Of a stretch of 64,000 bases of DNA, positions 31,095 through 42,790 are shown piece by piece. How positions within the stretch are numbered: the stretch's first letter is position 1; every line of letters starts with the position of its first letter. The notes beneath the pieces are model-generated. The model saw only the letters and a program-made list of their open reading frames with translations. It was not told the origin of the DNA and did not search any database. The position numbers and the translations under genes are program-made. The stretch covers positions 1-64,000 of the forward strand of contig JANVAS020000239.1 of NCBI GenBank assembly GCA_027563935.2. Direction: 5' to 3'. The stretch comes from Costus lasius. Taxonomy: Eukaryota; Streptophyta; Magnoliopsida; Zingiberales; Costaceae.

Positions 31095-32566
31095 TCAAAT
31101 ACTCCTCGACTTAAATCTTTGCTTGTCCTCAAGCAATAAAATAAGTTGAAATACATGCTTGATATAAGAATAATCTTTTGTGTTGAAGTTCGCACCCAAG
31201 TTCAGAAAAATACTCATTAGCAATCCAAGATATAATCAAAAGAAATCAACTAAAAGGAGTGTCTTAAGCATTCACCTATTTGGTCCCACAGTTTTTAGAT
31301 GTCAACCAATTCAGAAACCAGTAAACATGAGATTCAATCAAGCATCCACAATACTCATTCCATTCTTATCCTTCTAATTCATAATGTTGGGGTTAACTCA
31401 AATGTTTTATTCATGATACAAAACACTAATCATTGCTTTAGACTTCAACTCATATCCTTAGGTATCATTGCCAATTTTTCACAATACAAAGTAGAGGAGT
31501 CTTTTTATTGAATTTCAATTCACATTTCTTATATTTCAACTGATATCCTTCGATACCACTGCCAATTTTTCGCAGTGCCAAGTAGAGGAATCTAAGTGTG
31601 ATTTTTTTTTATGATAATAGAAATCAACATATCCTAGCTTTTAACAAATGCAGTGTTTCCCCGATAATAGAAAGGAATTCAAAGTTTGAAAAGAGAATAT
31701 GTATCCTGATATGTATCGAATGTAAATTGCAAACCAAAATCAATTGAAGAATCATGAAAACGCTTGACCCACTAAATGAACATCCTAAAATCAATCCAAT
31801 TAGAAAATTTCTAATTCATAGAATATATGGACATGACTATTGAGTAGATTTCCAACAAGTACTACTACATTCAACATGTCTTGATAAATTCCAACCAATC
31901 ATGCATTTTACTTTAAGAGTTTTACAAGTCAATAAAATTTTCCATCACAAAAATTAGCAATATATTTCTTCAAAACAACTACACGCAAGCTTATGAATTC
32001 ACACATCATTTAACATGAAAAGCATAATGTCAAAGTGGAAAGCAAGTGGTTCCAAAATATATCTCATACACTGCAGAGTGTGGGGCCTGTAGATGTGGAC
32101 TAGGCCCATGAATAGTGGCATATAGGATACAATGCCAATATCAAAATATCCATCATAGAGTAGCACAACAAATCCATAAAGAGAAGCAGAAAGTCACGAC
32201 AACTGCAACCAAACAACCAAGAAGAAGATGGAGTCAAGACCGCTCACCCGCTCTAAAATGTTGCATATTCCTCTATGCAACGTCGTATACGTGAGAGGAG
32301 AAGGTGGCAATATCGGGTCTGGATGGAGCTAGCGCCTCCTGCGCGAATAGCGCATCTGCATCACAAGAATAAAACTCTATCAGTGTATATCAATATCAAA
32401 ATCTCCTAAAGTTGTACTAGATAAGCAAGAGAGTGAACTATTCAACGATGGTAAACTAAAAACTGAATGACAAACAAAGCAACTAAAAGAAAATGAAAAC
32501 AACGAGAAAACATGGGTTGCCTCCCAAGAGCGCTAGTTTAAGGTTTATAGCTCGACCGTAGAGTCA
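31095..32566 (-). other. Long 3' untranslated region of element H with polypurine tract
   Basis: This is about 1.5 kb between integrase and the 3' LTR, as in Athila/Tat elements. On the minus strand it contains TTGCTTGAGGACAAGCAA (about 31119-31136), a motif I recognise from this position in Athila/Tat-type elements, and AAGTCGAGGAGTATTTGA next to the LTR, probably the polypurine tract. A diverged 90-bp tandem duplication lies at 31453-31592. At its pol-proximal end is CTTGGGAGGCAACCCATG, another frequent motif of these elements. No credible gene is seen on either strand. Confidence 0.7.
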
Positions 32567-33594
32567 TCAAGTTATTGAATCGATAGGGTCGAAAAGGGAA
32601 AGAACTTCTCCTTGCTTAACCCGTTCATCTTCAAAATATTGTTTAAGGCGGTGCCCATTGACCACAAAACTTCCAGTGTGCTCAACCCATATCGTGATTG
32701 CGCCATAAGGCTGAATGTGTTGTACTATGAACGGTCCAGACCATCTCGTGCGGAGCTTCCCTGGGAAGAGGCGAAGTCGAGAATTGAAGAGCAGCACTTT
32801 GTCTCCTTCTTGAGTATGCATTTGTCATGCCAATGCTTGCTACGAGCTTTGTAAATCTTGGCATTTTCATAAGCGTAGAGGCGCATCTCATCCAGCTCGT
32901 CTAGTTGCAGGCTTCTCCTTTCGCCGGCACTTTTAAAGTCATAGTTGATTGGCTTGATAGCCCAGTGCGCCCTGTGCTCAAGTTCAACAGGTAAGTGTCA
33001 TGATTTTCCATAAAAAAGTTAGAAAGGAGACATACCTAGGGGTGTCTTAAATGCAGTCCTGTAAGCCCATAGAGCATTGGGTAACTTTAATGCCCAATCC
33101 TTCCTTGATCGAGATATAGTCTTTTCCAATATCTGCTTGATTTCCCTATTGGAGACTTCATCCTGACCACTCGTCTGAGGGTGGTACGGCGTGGCAATCC
33201 AGTGCTTTACCCCATACTTCTTCAATAACGCTCCAAACCTTTGCTCAATGAAGTGGTACCCTCCGTCACTTATTAGAATGCGCAGGACTCCAAACTGAGG
33301 GAAGATTACTCGCTTCATGAACTTCATGACCACCCTGGAGTCATTGCTGGCTTCGGCAGATGCCTCAACCCACTTCGACACATAGTCAACGGCAACAATG
33401 ATGTACCGCTTGCCGCATGAGGATGGGAAGGGTCCCATAAAATCTATACCCCATACATCAAAATTTTCCACTTCTAACATGTCATTCAGAGGCAACTCGT
33501 TCCTTCTTCAAATATTCCTAGTTCGCTGGCAGCTGTCACAAGTTGAAACAAATTATTTAGCATCATGAAACAGAGAGGGCCAATATAAACCTGA
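32567..33594 (-). pseudogene. pol: Integrase of element H
   Basis: On the minus strand the zinc-binding half ends in CDSCQR after several stops. The catalytic core is open from 33495 to 33019: [27 protein letters not shown] and [15 protein letters not shown] give the D-D-E triad. After a stop near 33019, homology goes on (HRAHWAIKPINYDF, QLDELDEMRLYAYENAKIYKARSKHW). It then shifts frame near 32820 into a C-terminal part, [26 protein letters not shown], ending at 32567. It would insert element DNA in the nucleus; this copy is dead. Confidence 0.85.
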
Positions 33595-34464
33595 CTATAG
33601 GACTTTGAATGCCGTTTTCGAAGCAGCGGTGTGTCCTCCATAGGTCGATGCATGGCAATGAGTCAGCACGTCATGCATCTCCCCATTTGGCACACACCAT
33701 CTATACATCCCGTCAGCGCATCTCCGGTACAAGTACGGCTCATCCCAATAATATGACTTCACATCATGCAGGGACTTCTTCTTCTTCCGAAAGGAAAGAT
33801 TAGGGGGAAATATGTTAGAAACTATATAATTAACAAAATCTGCATAAGGCACTTGTTGTTCGAGCAGAGCGTATAAGTGTTCTTCAGGGAACGTGTCATT
33901 AATTTCTAACTCGTGGTCAGTCCTTGCATCAACATTTCGTTCCAGCCTAGAGAGGTGGTCGGCTACAAGATTTTCACTCCCCTTCTTATCTCTAATTTCC
34001 ACATCAAATTCTTGTAAGAGGAGGATCCATTGAATTAGCCTTGGCTTGGCATCATTTTTGTTGATCAAATATTTAATGGCTGCATGGTCAGTGAAAACAA
34101 TTACTTTTGAATTGACAAAATATGAATGAAATTTATCAAAAGCGAAGACTATTGCTAGTAGCTCTTTCTCTGTGGTAGCATAGTTTATCTGGGCATCGTC
34201 AAGCATTCTACTGGCATAATAAATGGCGTGAAGCTTCTTGTCCTTCATTTGCCCTAACACCACCCCCACTACATGGTCACTGGCGTTGCACATCAGTTCA
34301 AAAGGAAGGGACCAGTCTGGAGGTTGAATTATTGGAGCGGTAGTTAATACTTCTTTGAGCTTCACGAAAGCTTCCTCGCAATCCCTGTCAAAGCAAAAGA
34401 TGGAATCTTTAGCAAGTAAATTAGTCAAGGGGCGAGCTATCTTAGAGAAGTCTTTAATAAAGCA
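33595..34464 (-). pseudogene. pol: RNase H and start of integrase of element H
   Basis: A 277-aa open stretch (34428-33595) on the minus strand holds the gypsy RNase [43 protein letters not shown] and [10 protein letters not shown]. Next come the first His residues of the integrase zinc-binding region ([14 protein letters not shown]). It ends at a TAG where related elements have a sense codon. Upstream at about 34464 a stop separates it from RT in the same pol frame. Confidence 0.87.
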
Positions 34465-35403
34465 TCAGTAGAAGCCAACATGTCCCAGAAAGCTTCTAAT
34501 CCCTTTTACAGATGTTGGCGGCTTGAGGTTCTCAATGATTTCGATTTTTGCTCTGTCCACCTCTATTCCTCGCTCTAAGACTAGATGACCAAGGACAATG
34601 CCTTCTTTTACCATGAAGTGGCACTTCTCCCAATTTATCATCAGGTTCACCTCTTCGCATCTCTGCAAAATCTTAGATAAGTGAGATAAACAATGATGAA
34701 AGGAAGAGCCATACACAGAAAAATCATCCATAAAGATATCCATGAAATCTTTGTTAAAATTAGAGAATATGGACATCATTGCTCTCTAGAAGGTCGCAGG
34801 GGCATTGCAGAGGCCAAACGACATCCTCCTATATGCGTATGTGCCGTAGGGACATGTGAAGGTAGTTCGCTCCTGATCGTCTAGGTGGATGGGGATTTGG
34901 AAGAAACCTAAAAATCCATCCAAGAAACAAAAGTAAGAATTATGAGCTAATCTATCAAGCATCTGGTCAATGAAAGGAAGAGGAAAATGGTATTTTCTCA
35001 TCGCAGAGTTCAACTTCCTGTAATTGATGCACATCCTGTGTCCTGTAATTGTGCGTGTCGTTATCAACTCGTCTGTGTCAGTCTTAACAACCGTGACGCC
35101 TCCCTTTTTGGGGACCACATGAACCGGACTCACCCAAGAGCTATCTGAGGTCGGGTAGATCACGCCAGCATCTAGCAATTTAAGCACCTCCTGCTTCACT
35201 ACCTCTTTTAAGTGCGGGTTGAGTCGGCGCTGGAATTCCACAAATGGCTTACTATTCTCCTCCAACAGGATCTTGTGCATGCAAATAAATGGGTTAATAC
35301 CTTTAATATCATCAAGAGAGTATCCAATTACCTTCCTGTGTAGACGGAGTTCTTGCAAAAGTAATTTAGTCTGTTCCTCATCCAATTCAGCGCTAACTAT
35401 CAC
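34465..35403 (-). pseudogene. pol: Reverse transcriptase of element H
   Basis: This is an Athila/Tat-type RT read on the minus strand. The first part (35403-34786) includes LLDAGVIYPTSDSSWVSPVHVVPKK, FCFLDGFLGFFQIPIH and FGLCNAPATF. A TAG follows where the family has a sense codon. The second part (34779-34465) holds the catalytic FMDDFSVYG and the end of the RT palm (RSFLGHVGFY), then another stop. The Asp pair is intact, but the polyprotein cannot be read through. Confidence 0.88.
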
Positions 35404-35511
35404 ATGGTAAGTAAAATTTTCACCCAGGAATTCATATTTCAGATTTTTGGGTAAACTTTTGAGCTCGATTCTCTTTTGTCCATCTTCCTCTCGATTTACT
35501 CCTAGTTCCGC

Positions 35512-36150
35512 TCAAAAGTCTGGGTTTGCATCAAGTAGGGCAACATAGTTCTCAACTTCCCCTTTACTGTTTTCATCAACAGTGCCAATAAGGGCGAGCT
35601 CCAATGGATCTCTCTTTCTCCCAGGTGGCTCGGATTGCTGGATAGTCTTTTCAATTATATCCACGCTGTGACATATACCTGCAAGAGAAGGTTTTTTAAG
35701 AGAGTTAGTCAGGTCAAATTGAATATCATAGCCATCGATGTTTAAATCCAGTTTCCCATTTTTAACATCGATGAAAACACCGGCCGTAGCAAGAAAAGGC
35801 CTTCCTAATATAATAGGAAGTCTGTCATCCTCATCAATGTCTAACACAACAAAGTCAGCAGGAATAAAATAGTTCGCTACTTTAATGGGTACATCCTCTA
35901 AAATACCCACTGGACATCGAACTGATCTGTCAGCAAGCTGCAAAGAAATACTAGTCGATTTTAAATCACTCAAATCCATCTTTTTGCACAATGATAACGG
36001 CATGATGTTGACACTCGCCCCTAAATCGCACAGTGCTCTCTGAAAAGTCATCTCTCCTATCTGGCACGGTATGGAAAAGCTGCCAAGGTCTTTGAGTTTT
36101 TGTGGAAGCTTGTTCTGCAAAATCGCACCACACTCCTCAGTGAGTGCCAC
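35512..36150 (-). pseudogene. pro: Protease of element H
   Basis: A 212-aa open stretch on the minus strand with the retropepsin motif CDLGASVNIMP and a second conserved region (LPIILGRPFLATAGVFIDV). D-L-G in place of D-S/T-G is typical of Athila proteases as I know them. A TGA at about 35509-35511 separates it from the RT region. Upstream in the same frame are further stops (about 36159 and 36289). Confidence 0.83.
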
Positions 36151-37985
36151 AGTTCCTTAGTCTTCTAGCTTCCGTTTATTTGAGAGGATGTCCTTCAGGA
36201 ACTTCACATAGGTCGGCATCTGCGAATGGGCATCAACAAAGGGAGCGTTAATATATAGTTTTTTCAATATTTCCAAAAATTTACTGAATTACTTGTCTAG
36301 CTTGGCTTTGACAAGCCTCTGAGGGAAAGGTATCGGCGGCTTGTAGGCTGGCGGACCAACATAGGGTCGCTCTTCCTCTGTTCGTTCAGGTTCCGCTGGT
36401 GTTGAATCTGTGTGTTGTTCCTCAGGGTTTGGTGTCACTTCATCCCTTGTATCATCGGTCGGCATCTTAGGGACTTCAAGTTGCTTGCCACTCCGAGTGG
36501 AGATTGCATTGCAATGTTCCCTCGGGTTAACTTCTGGCTGTGATGGAAGCTTCCCTAGCGCTCTTGAGGATGAGCTAGCCTGCTGCGCAAGCTGGCTCTC
36601 TAACATTTTATTATGCGTTTCCAAGGAGTCCAACCTCGTCATCATCAGTTTCATCATGTCAGTCACTATCTACTTACTCAGTTGAGAGTCCTGGGCCGGT
36701 CTTGGAGGAGGATTATAATTCTCTTGTTGAAGTGGAGGATTGTAGTTTCTCTGTTGGAACCCAGGTGGCTGCCTATAATTTTTTGTTGTGGCGGCCGGAA
36801 GTTCCCTTGCTGAGGTTGAACTTATGGTGGCGCTTGCCCTGGTTGTATAGGCTGCGTGGTATGGTAGGCGAAATTTGGGTGGTTACGCCAACCAGGATTG
36901 TAATAGTTGGAATAAGGGTTGTTCATGGGGTTTGCATTTTCAACTGCGTTCAGATGTTCATGCTGAGCTTGGACCACTTGTCTGTCTCTCGCTCAGCACT
37001 TAGCACCTACATGTTCTGCAATGCCACACAGCTCACAAGACAATGAATTAGTGTCTAAAGAGTTAACATACCATGAATCAAATTTCTGAGTCAGATTGTC
37101 TACCTTCGCAGCGAGAGCGGTTAATGAATCAAGATCGAATTTACCTGCTCTCCTCGAAGGTGTACCTCGCTTTGGATTCCGTTGATGATAGTTCAGTGCC
37201 ATGACCTCTAGGAGGCTTATAGCATCTTCAGGTACTTTGCTCATCAGTCCCGATCCTCCAGCAGCTGCATCGACTATGAGTCTAGTATTGTATTGCAATC
37301 CCATGTAGAACGTGTGTACTAGAACCCAAGTCTCAATCCCATGGTGCGGACACAGTCTTTGAAGCTATTTGAATCTCTCCCAAGATTCGTACAAAGACTC
37401 TCCATCCTTCTGCATGAAGCTTGTTATCTAATTTCTGAGTTGGATTGTCTTCGAAGGAGGGAAATACTTCGAGGGGAAAGCCTGAGACAGTTCATCCCAT
37501 GTCCGTATTTAAGCTGGGGGTATACTGTGGAGCCATGCCCTTGTACTGTCCCGCAGAGAGAATGAGAACAAGCGTAACCTGATAGCATCAGAAGTAGCTC
37601 CATTAATCATTAACATATCTCAATATTCTAAAAATATAGACAAGTGCATATCTGGGTCCTCAAGAGGAGAACCACCGAATTGATTCTGTTGTATCATGGA
37701 AAGTAGAGCAGGTTTAATTTCAAAATTACTGTCCTCGACACTAGGACTAACGATTCCTGATTGAAAGCCATGTGAAAAAGGCACTGCATATTCTCGCAGT
37801 GTTCTGGCATTGTTGTTGTTCACAGGTTGGGGCGCTGGTTCATTCTCCATGTCAATGTGTAGGTGTTCCATCTGTTCTTGACCTTCCTTTTGTTGAGTTT
37901 GATTAAGCTTTCTTCTTTGTCTGAAGGTCCGTTCTATCTCAAGATCGATTTCAAATAGTGGTCCTGCCCTGGAACTTCTTTGCAT
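36151..37985 (-). pseudogene. gag: Gag region of element H, decayed
   Basis: Minus-strand fragments in Athila gag order. 37985-37620 is the N-terminal part (starts MQRSSRAGPLFE, contains NNNARTLREYA and NFEIKPALLSMIQ, ends LEDPDMHLSIFLEY). 37380-37620 is badly broken. 37304-36993 is the C-terminal part with a zinc knuckle CELCGIAEHVGAKC. 36666-36289 is a Pro/Glu-rich linker toward the protease. At least one frameshift and several stops separate them. A capsid role is inferred from position and the knuckle. Confidence 0.75.
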
Positions 37986-38151
37986 AAAAATTTATCAGAT
38001 TCAAGTATGAAGTTCAAAGCAGTCAACACAAGCAAAAAGTAGTGTAAAACAAAAATGAAGAAAGAAAAGAAAACTAACTAAAGCTTAGTCTACCAATCCT
38101 TATAACTAAATTGATATCAACCGTTGTTCCCCGGCAACGGCGCCAAAAACT
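37986..38151 (-). other. Leader and tRNA-Asp-type primer site of element H
   Basis: 38128-38145 read on the minus strand is TGGCGCCGTTGCCGGGGA, complementary to the 3' end of plant tRNA-Asp, usual in Athila/Tat elements. The LTR edge at 38152 is six bases away. The remaining leader is short and noncoding. Confidence 0.88.
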
Positions 38152-38515
38152 TGACACTATCCGCAAGTGCACGGAAATGTCGAAGTAATACAAAAGATAT
38201 CGAATCCCACAGGGAACAAGGTGAGTACCAGAAAATCTAATTATTAGAATCTAAGCTAATCAAATCATGGTTTTTGGAACTTTAAAAACTAAAACTAAGC
38301 GAAATCGTAAGCAAGAAATCAAACAACAACGGCAGGGTAAATATATGACAGAGGAAATCAGGGCGAAGGTTTCCACCACTCTAACGATTTTAATTGCGCT
38401 AAGAAATAAACATCAGTTACTTGAATTTACAAATATGCATAAGGAATCTACCCTATGGTACAAGGTGCCCTCTTTCGAGTGTACACCTCGGTATTTACCC
38501 AGAACGTCTCCTACT
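38152..38515 (-). repeat. 5' LTR of element H, primer-proximal part, cut by element G
   Basis: The LTR starts TGACACTATCCGCAAGTGC on the plus strand and contains ATATCGAATCCCACAGGGAA, typical near this end of Athila LTRs. It breaks off at 38515, where element G begins; the rest should lie beyond G, outside the window. Confidence 0.75.
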
Positions 38516-40691
38516 TGTTGGTGTATATGCACTAGGACCTGTGGCTGGTTCGATATGAGTTACATTCATTTGTGATATACATCCTGGTATGGTCGTTGTT
38601 ATGCCTTTTGTACATCTGCGTCATATGTACATTTGCATATACAATGTCCCTGGAGATAGATTCTATTTAATCTCAAAGAATAATCCCCGGTCAAGTGTCA
38701 TAGTGGATAAGGGCAGCTATGATACACTTGAGACTGGTATATGCGCTGGTTGAGCATGAGTTGCTAACGCAGGCATATGGGTATATCAAGGGAGATATAC
38801 TGGATCAACCCGCCGTGAGGATTTGACTTGGTGTCACAGATCAAATATCACAGTGACAGAGATTTAGTCATCCTGGACTTGAGGGCATTGATATCTCTAT
38901 ATGGTAAGGGATTTACTTTGATATAACCTAACGCTCCGCGTAACAAGGGAGTCATAACGGTTGTCATTGGGTATATCTTGAGCCATATGAGAGATTCAAT
39001 GTGCCAATTGAGGATTTGCCCCTTCCCTGCAGGGAAGTTTGATGTCCATGGGCCCCTACATGGTGCATGACTAAAAGTGTGTGGCCACACCCAGGTTAAG
39101 CCTGAATGGAGTCATGACCATTAATGTTGGAATAAACAAGTGTGACACACTTGTCCGACTTGGATAATCAGCCTGGCAAAATGACTAGAGTGTACATGTA
39201 TCTTGTCGCAATTTTAGGGGATGTCGATGACGACTCTATTCCGAGGACTTGGGTAGCAATGATGTACTGCTAGGTGCCACTCATTGCTTGTGATGATGTG
39301 AGGTTATCACTGCCAACGTCTGAGGAACCTACAGGGTCGCACACCTAGACACTCGAGATCTCGTATTGATTGAATTGCCTACAATCGAGTGATTTGGTTG
39401 ATTCGAGTCAGTTTGGGAGTCCGATGCATCGTGGATGCATCTGATGAGTTAGAGATGATCGTTTGGTATGATGTTGCGTTTTGACTTTAGTTGACCCCGG
39501 TTGACCTTCGGGTGACCACGTTTGACCTCGATAGACTAGGTTCAGTCGAGTGGTCAAATATTGGGTTTAAGCTCCGGTTTTGTTCGGAGGCTTTTTGCGA
39601 TTGATTTAAACGTAACATGGGGGCCCGCGACTTAAGTGTTAAATTGAATATTTATATTCAATTAATGCACAACTTAAGTTAATATTTATATTAAATATAT
39701 TCATCACTTAAGTTGCGGATCCGCATCCATTAAGCATTAATGTATTTAGGTGCTTATTATTTATGAAAATTTGTAATTAAATAGAGCACTAGCCAAAAAT
39801 TGATCATAACACTCTTCTAACCTAGCCGCTCACCTCCACAGCTCTCCCCATGGCGACTACATGCAAGGAGGTGTCACCCACCTCCATGGATGACATGTTT
39901 CATCCCCTCTAGGCGCATGAAACCACCTTGGAGCATCTTCCTTCCTTCATAGCGTATCCTTTGGAGAGATTGGCGGAAGAGGATAATATCTCCTTCTCCA
40001 TGGCGCCTCCAAGAGAGAAGCGGCACAACCTTCATGGTGGCAACACCTTCTTCTTCCATGGGCACAAAAGAAGGCTTGGAGTCTTCTTCCTTCTTTGATG
40101 ATGTATCCCTTGGAGGGATTAGCACATGAAGAAGGATTTTTCTTCTATGGGCGCAACTTCCATGAATGTGAAGAAGAAAGGAGAGGAAGAGGAGTTTACA
40201 ATATCTATTCTCATCATCTTAGTGCATCTCCTTGGGGAGATTGCTGTTTACATTGATGGAGAAGAAGATATTCATCATGGGCACATCTTCATGATGGCAC
40301 ATACCATGAGGAAAAGTGGCTAGACATGAGATTGACACAAGTTATAGAGCTTCCCTCTCCTTGTGGTCAATTTCCTCCCTTCATCACCTCTTTGGCGCAT
40401 CTTGGAGATGGCAAAGCAAAGAGGGCAGCTACATAGGCAATAGGATCTTCCTCCTGAAGGCTAGCACCAGGCGTGGAGTGAAGAGAATCTTGAGCAGTCC
40501 GTGTGTGCACGATTGTAGAGGGCGGACACTTGTGCGCCTCTTCTTCGTCATCACCAGCCCCTAGGATTATGTGAATAAAGGTATATTACTCTGACACATC
40601 CGGTGGATCACTCGTAAGGGATCCTGGCTCTTAGGGCTATCCTGTTTCAGGCTCATAGGGCTCTTATGCGAATAAAGGTATATTTCCAACA
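38516..40691 (+). repeat. 5' LTR of element G
   Basis: The LTR is 2176 bp with ends TGTTGG...CCAACA. It contains an AT-rich inverted-repeat cluster (39627-39716), a GAAGAAG-rich stretch around 40100-40280, and GAATAAAGGTATATT twice near its end (40571, 40669), possibly a polyadenylation signal region (AATAAA). The open frames in it are short and show no family I recognise. Confidence 0.75.
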
Positions 40692-40857
40692 GTGGTATCA
40701 GAGGGAACTTATGAGACCCACGCGGTGTATTTTGCTTATCTACATGCGCCCAGGCCATAAAAGATTTTTTAAAATTTTTATGTCATGATTTTTCTGCTTA
40801 GAAAAAGGTAGGTTTATCATGCGGAAATTTTTGTCTAAAATCTCCTACTAATAGATT
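40692..40857 (+). other. Primer site and leader start of element G
   Basis: TGGTATCAGAGGGAAC at 40693-40708 matches the tRNA-Met primer site with one change. The stretch ends at the D insertion, where the last five bases are AGATT (the right-hand copy would lie outside the window). Confidence 0.75.
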
Positions 40858-42527
40858 TGTTGGGGTATGCCCTTAAGGCTAATGTTTGAGGCCTTGGGAT
40901 GTTATCAGTATCATGTATAAACTGTATATGTTTATAAAGGCAATTGTTGTTATTCAGATTATTGCATTATCTGCTGTTATATGTATACCTCTGAGTAATG
41001 TCTCAATGATGTTCAGCTTTGCTGACATTCAGTGTTGTCCTTAGTCGAGATATCATGGTGAACATGAGACAGCCTTGGTATGATTGAGACTAATATGTGT
41101 TCTAATCTTATAGGATGCTTCGAGTATGGAATAAGATTTAGACACATAGGTGCATGGGATGTACTGGACAGACCCTACTTAGGATGTTCAATTGTTTGTC
41201 ACAATGTGAATAAATCCTTATAAGCAAGCAAGTGGTATATTCCCTTTGACTTGAGATCACTTGTATTTCTAAGTGATGATTGACATTATATTGAGATAGT
41301 TCAATATCATTTGAAAGATAATGGTTACAGATTATCTTGGATAGTGGGCATGAATCATGTTAGGACACTAGTGATAGATATAGGATTGCCTCTCCTAGTT
41401 GGAGAGTGATGTTCTAAAGGGGCCCCCCTGGATGAGATGGTTGAGAAAGTGTATGGCCAGACCCAGATGACTATGTTCATCTGATCTAACCATTCTCATC
41501 ATGTTGGAATTACAAGCTTGACAGGCTTGTCCAATGAGAACGTCCAGTGGCAAAGGGAACATGTATACTGAGTGAATTGGATTCACACTTGTGCTGTGGT
41601 TTGGGAGTAGTCTTGGAAGACTCTTTCCTTCATATCGGGAGACAGTGATGTGTTGCTAGATACCCCTCTCTGGTTGTGATAATGTAAGTTATCGTTACCG
41701 ACATTGAAGGAAACCCTTAGGGTCGCACAATTTGATGATATGGCTTACTTATGTCAGATCGTGTGGACTGAATTGTTCTGGTTCAGTTTGAAGCAATTTA
41801 ATCTCTGATTGGAAGTGAGATCTAGTCTGATCATGTTTGATTGATTAGGGCATGTGGTCGGTAAGCTTCGATCGGGAGAATTGATGTTTGATCGTAGAGA
41901 TCAAGAGGTTCATTGAGATGTGTGGTTAGATCTTGAACCATGAGGTTCAAAGAGATCTAGACCATGGCTGGTTCGATTTGATCCTTGAACCAAATGGAAT
42001 TGAACCGGTTCACTTATGTGAACGTATGGTTCATAGGGGAGAGGAGTTTCGGTTGAAGGCTTCAAGGGGAGTAAAATGAGGAGTTAATGCTTACTATTTT
42101 TAGAAGCCGTTTTCCTTGTTGGAAAACCCCCCCACGTTTTCGAACGTGAGAACGCCTCTACGTCTCTCTCGCCTCTTGCTCCTCAAGCTCTCGTCTTTGG
42201 TTGTCCTCACGCCAAGAGAGGGAGTTCGGCCAGAAAAAGGAAGAAAACATCTCTTCACACGATCAAGGACTCCGAGTGGCTTTGCTAGCACAAAGAGTAC
42301 AAGGAAGTAGCCATCGTCTTCTTGTGTGCGACTTCTTTGGAGAAGAGCCGCTCGCCCTTTCATCTTCCAAGTCGCCTCTCATGGCCATGGTAACACCCTC
42401 ACACTTGTTTCATGCAAGTTTGTTTTATAAGGTTGATCATATCTTCTACATGCGATCCTCTTGGTAACCTTGTTTTTCCGCTGCTATAATGATCTGGTAT
42501 GATGCTTATTCGCAAGGTTCACCTTCA
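40858..42527 (+). repeat. 5' LTR of copia D
   Basis: The LTR is 1670 bp, TGTTGGGGTATG to GGTTCACCTTCA, closest to A's LTR. A TTTATAAAGG stretch lies near 40931. Only chance open frames are seen. Confidence 0.92.
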
Positions 42528-42790
42528 ATTGGTATCAGAGCATCAGGTTTATTTTGACTTGTTGCATATGATTGCCTTGATGTGATCCATGTTTGATTTA
42601 TAGGATAGATCTTCTACATGTTCACATGCGCTTACTTGATGAAAAGATTACATATTGTGTTTGCGCATGTATCCATGTTGTTTAAAGTTTGCGCATGTTT
42701 CATAGATGTTTTTCAAACAAAAATTTGCTTCATGCGCGCCCCCTCATTTAGATCTATCTAAGCGCCTGCTTTAAACTCTTAGACGGGTTA

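Larger units (their letters stand above)
1..38515 (-). mobile_element. Element H: Athila/Tat-type Ty3/gypsy retrotransposon, host of the left half of the nest
   Basis: This is the oldest layer of the left block. Read on the minus strand the order is 5' LTR (38152 onward, cut by element G), tRNA-Asp type primer site, gag, protease, reverse transcriptase, RNase H, integrase, a long 3' untranslated region and a 3' LTR. The 3' LTR is split into 30666-31094 and 1-326 by element I. The protease motif DLGASVNIMP, the RT motif FMDDFSVYG and the primer site identify an Athila/Tat-type gypsy element. The coding region carries many in-frame stops and at least one frameshift, so it is a fossil. Its left end lies outside the window, and its 5' LTR presumably resumes beyond element G to the right. 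Confidence 0.85.

Noticed and set aside
31180..31511. Two overlapping plus-strand frames in the 3' region of H
   Set aside because: They lie antisense in a known noncoding part of the element, are short and have no recognisable features.
39874..40564. Open frames rich in Lys, Glu and Gly in the LTR of G
   Set aside because: They come from purine-rich low-complexity DNA inside an LTR, with no upstream signals or recognisable domain.
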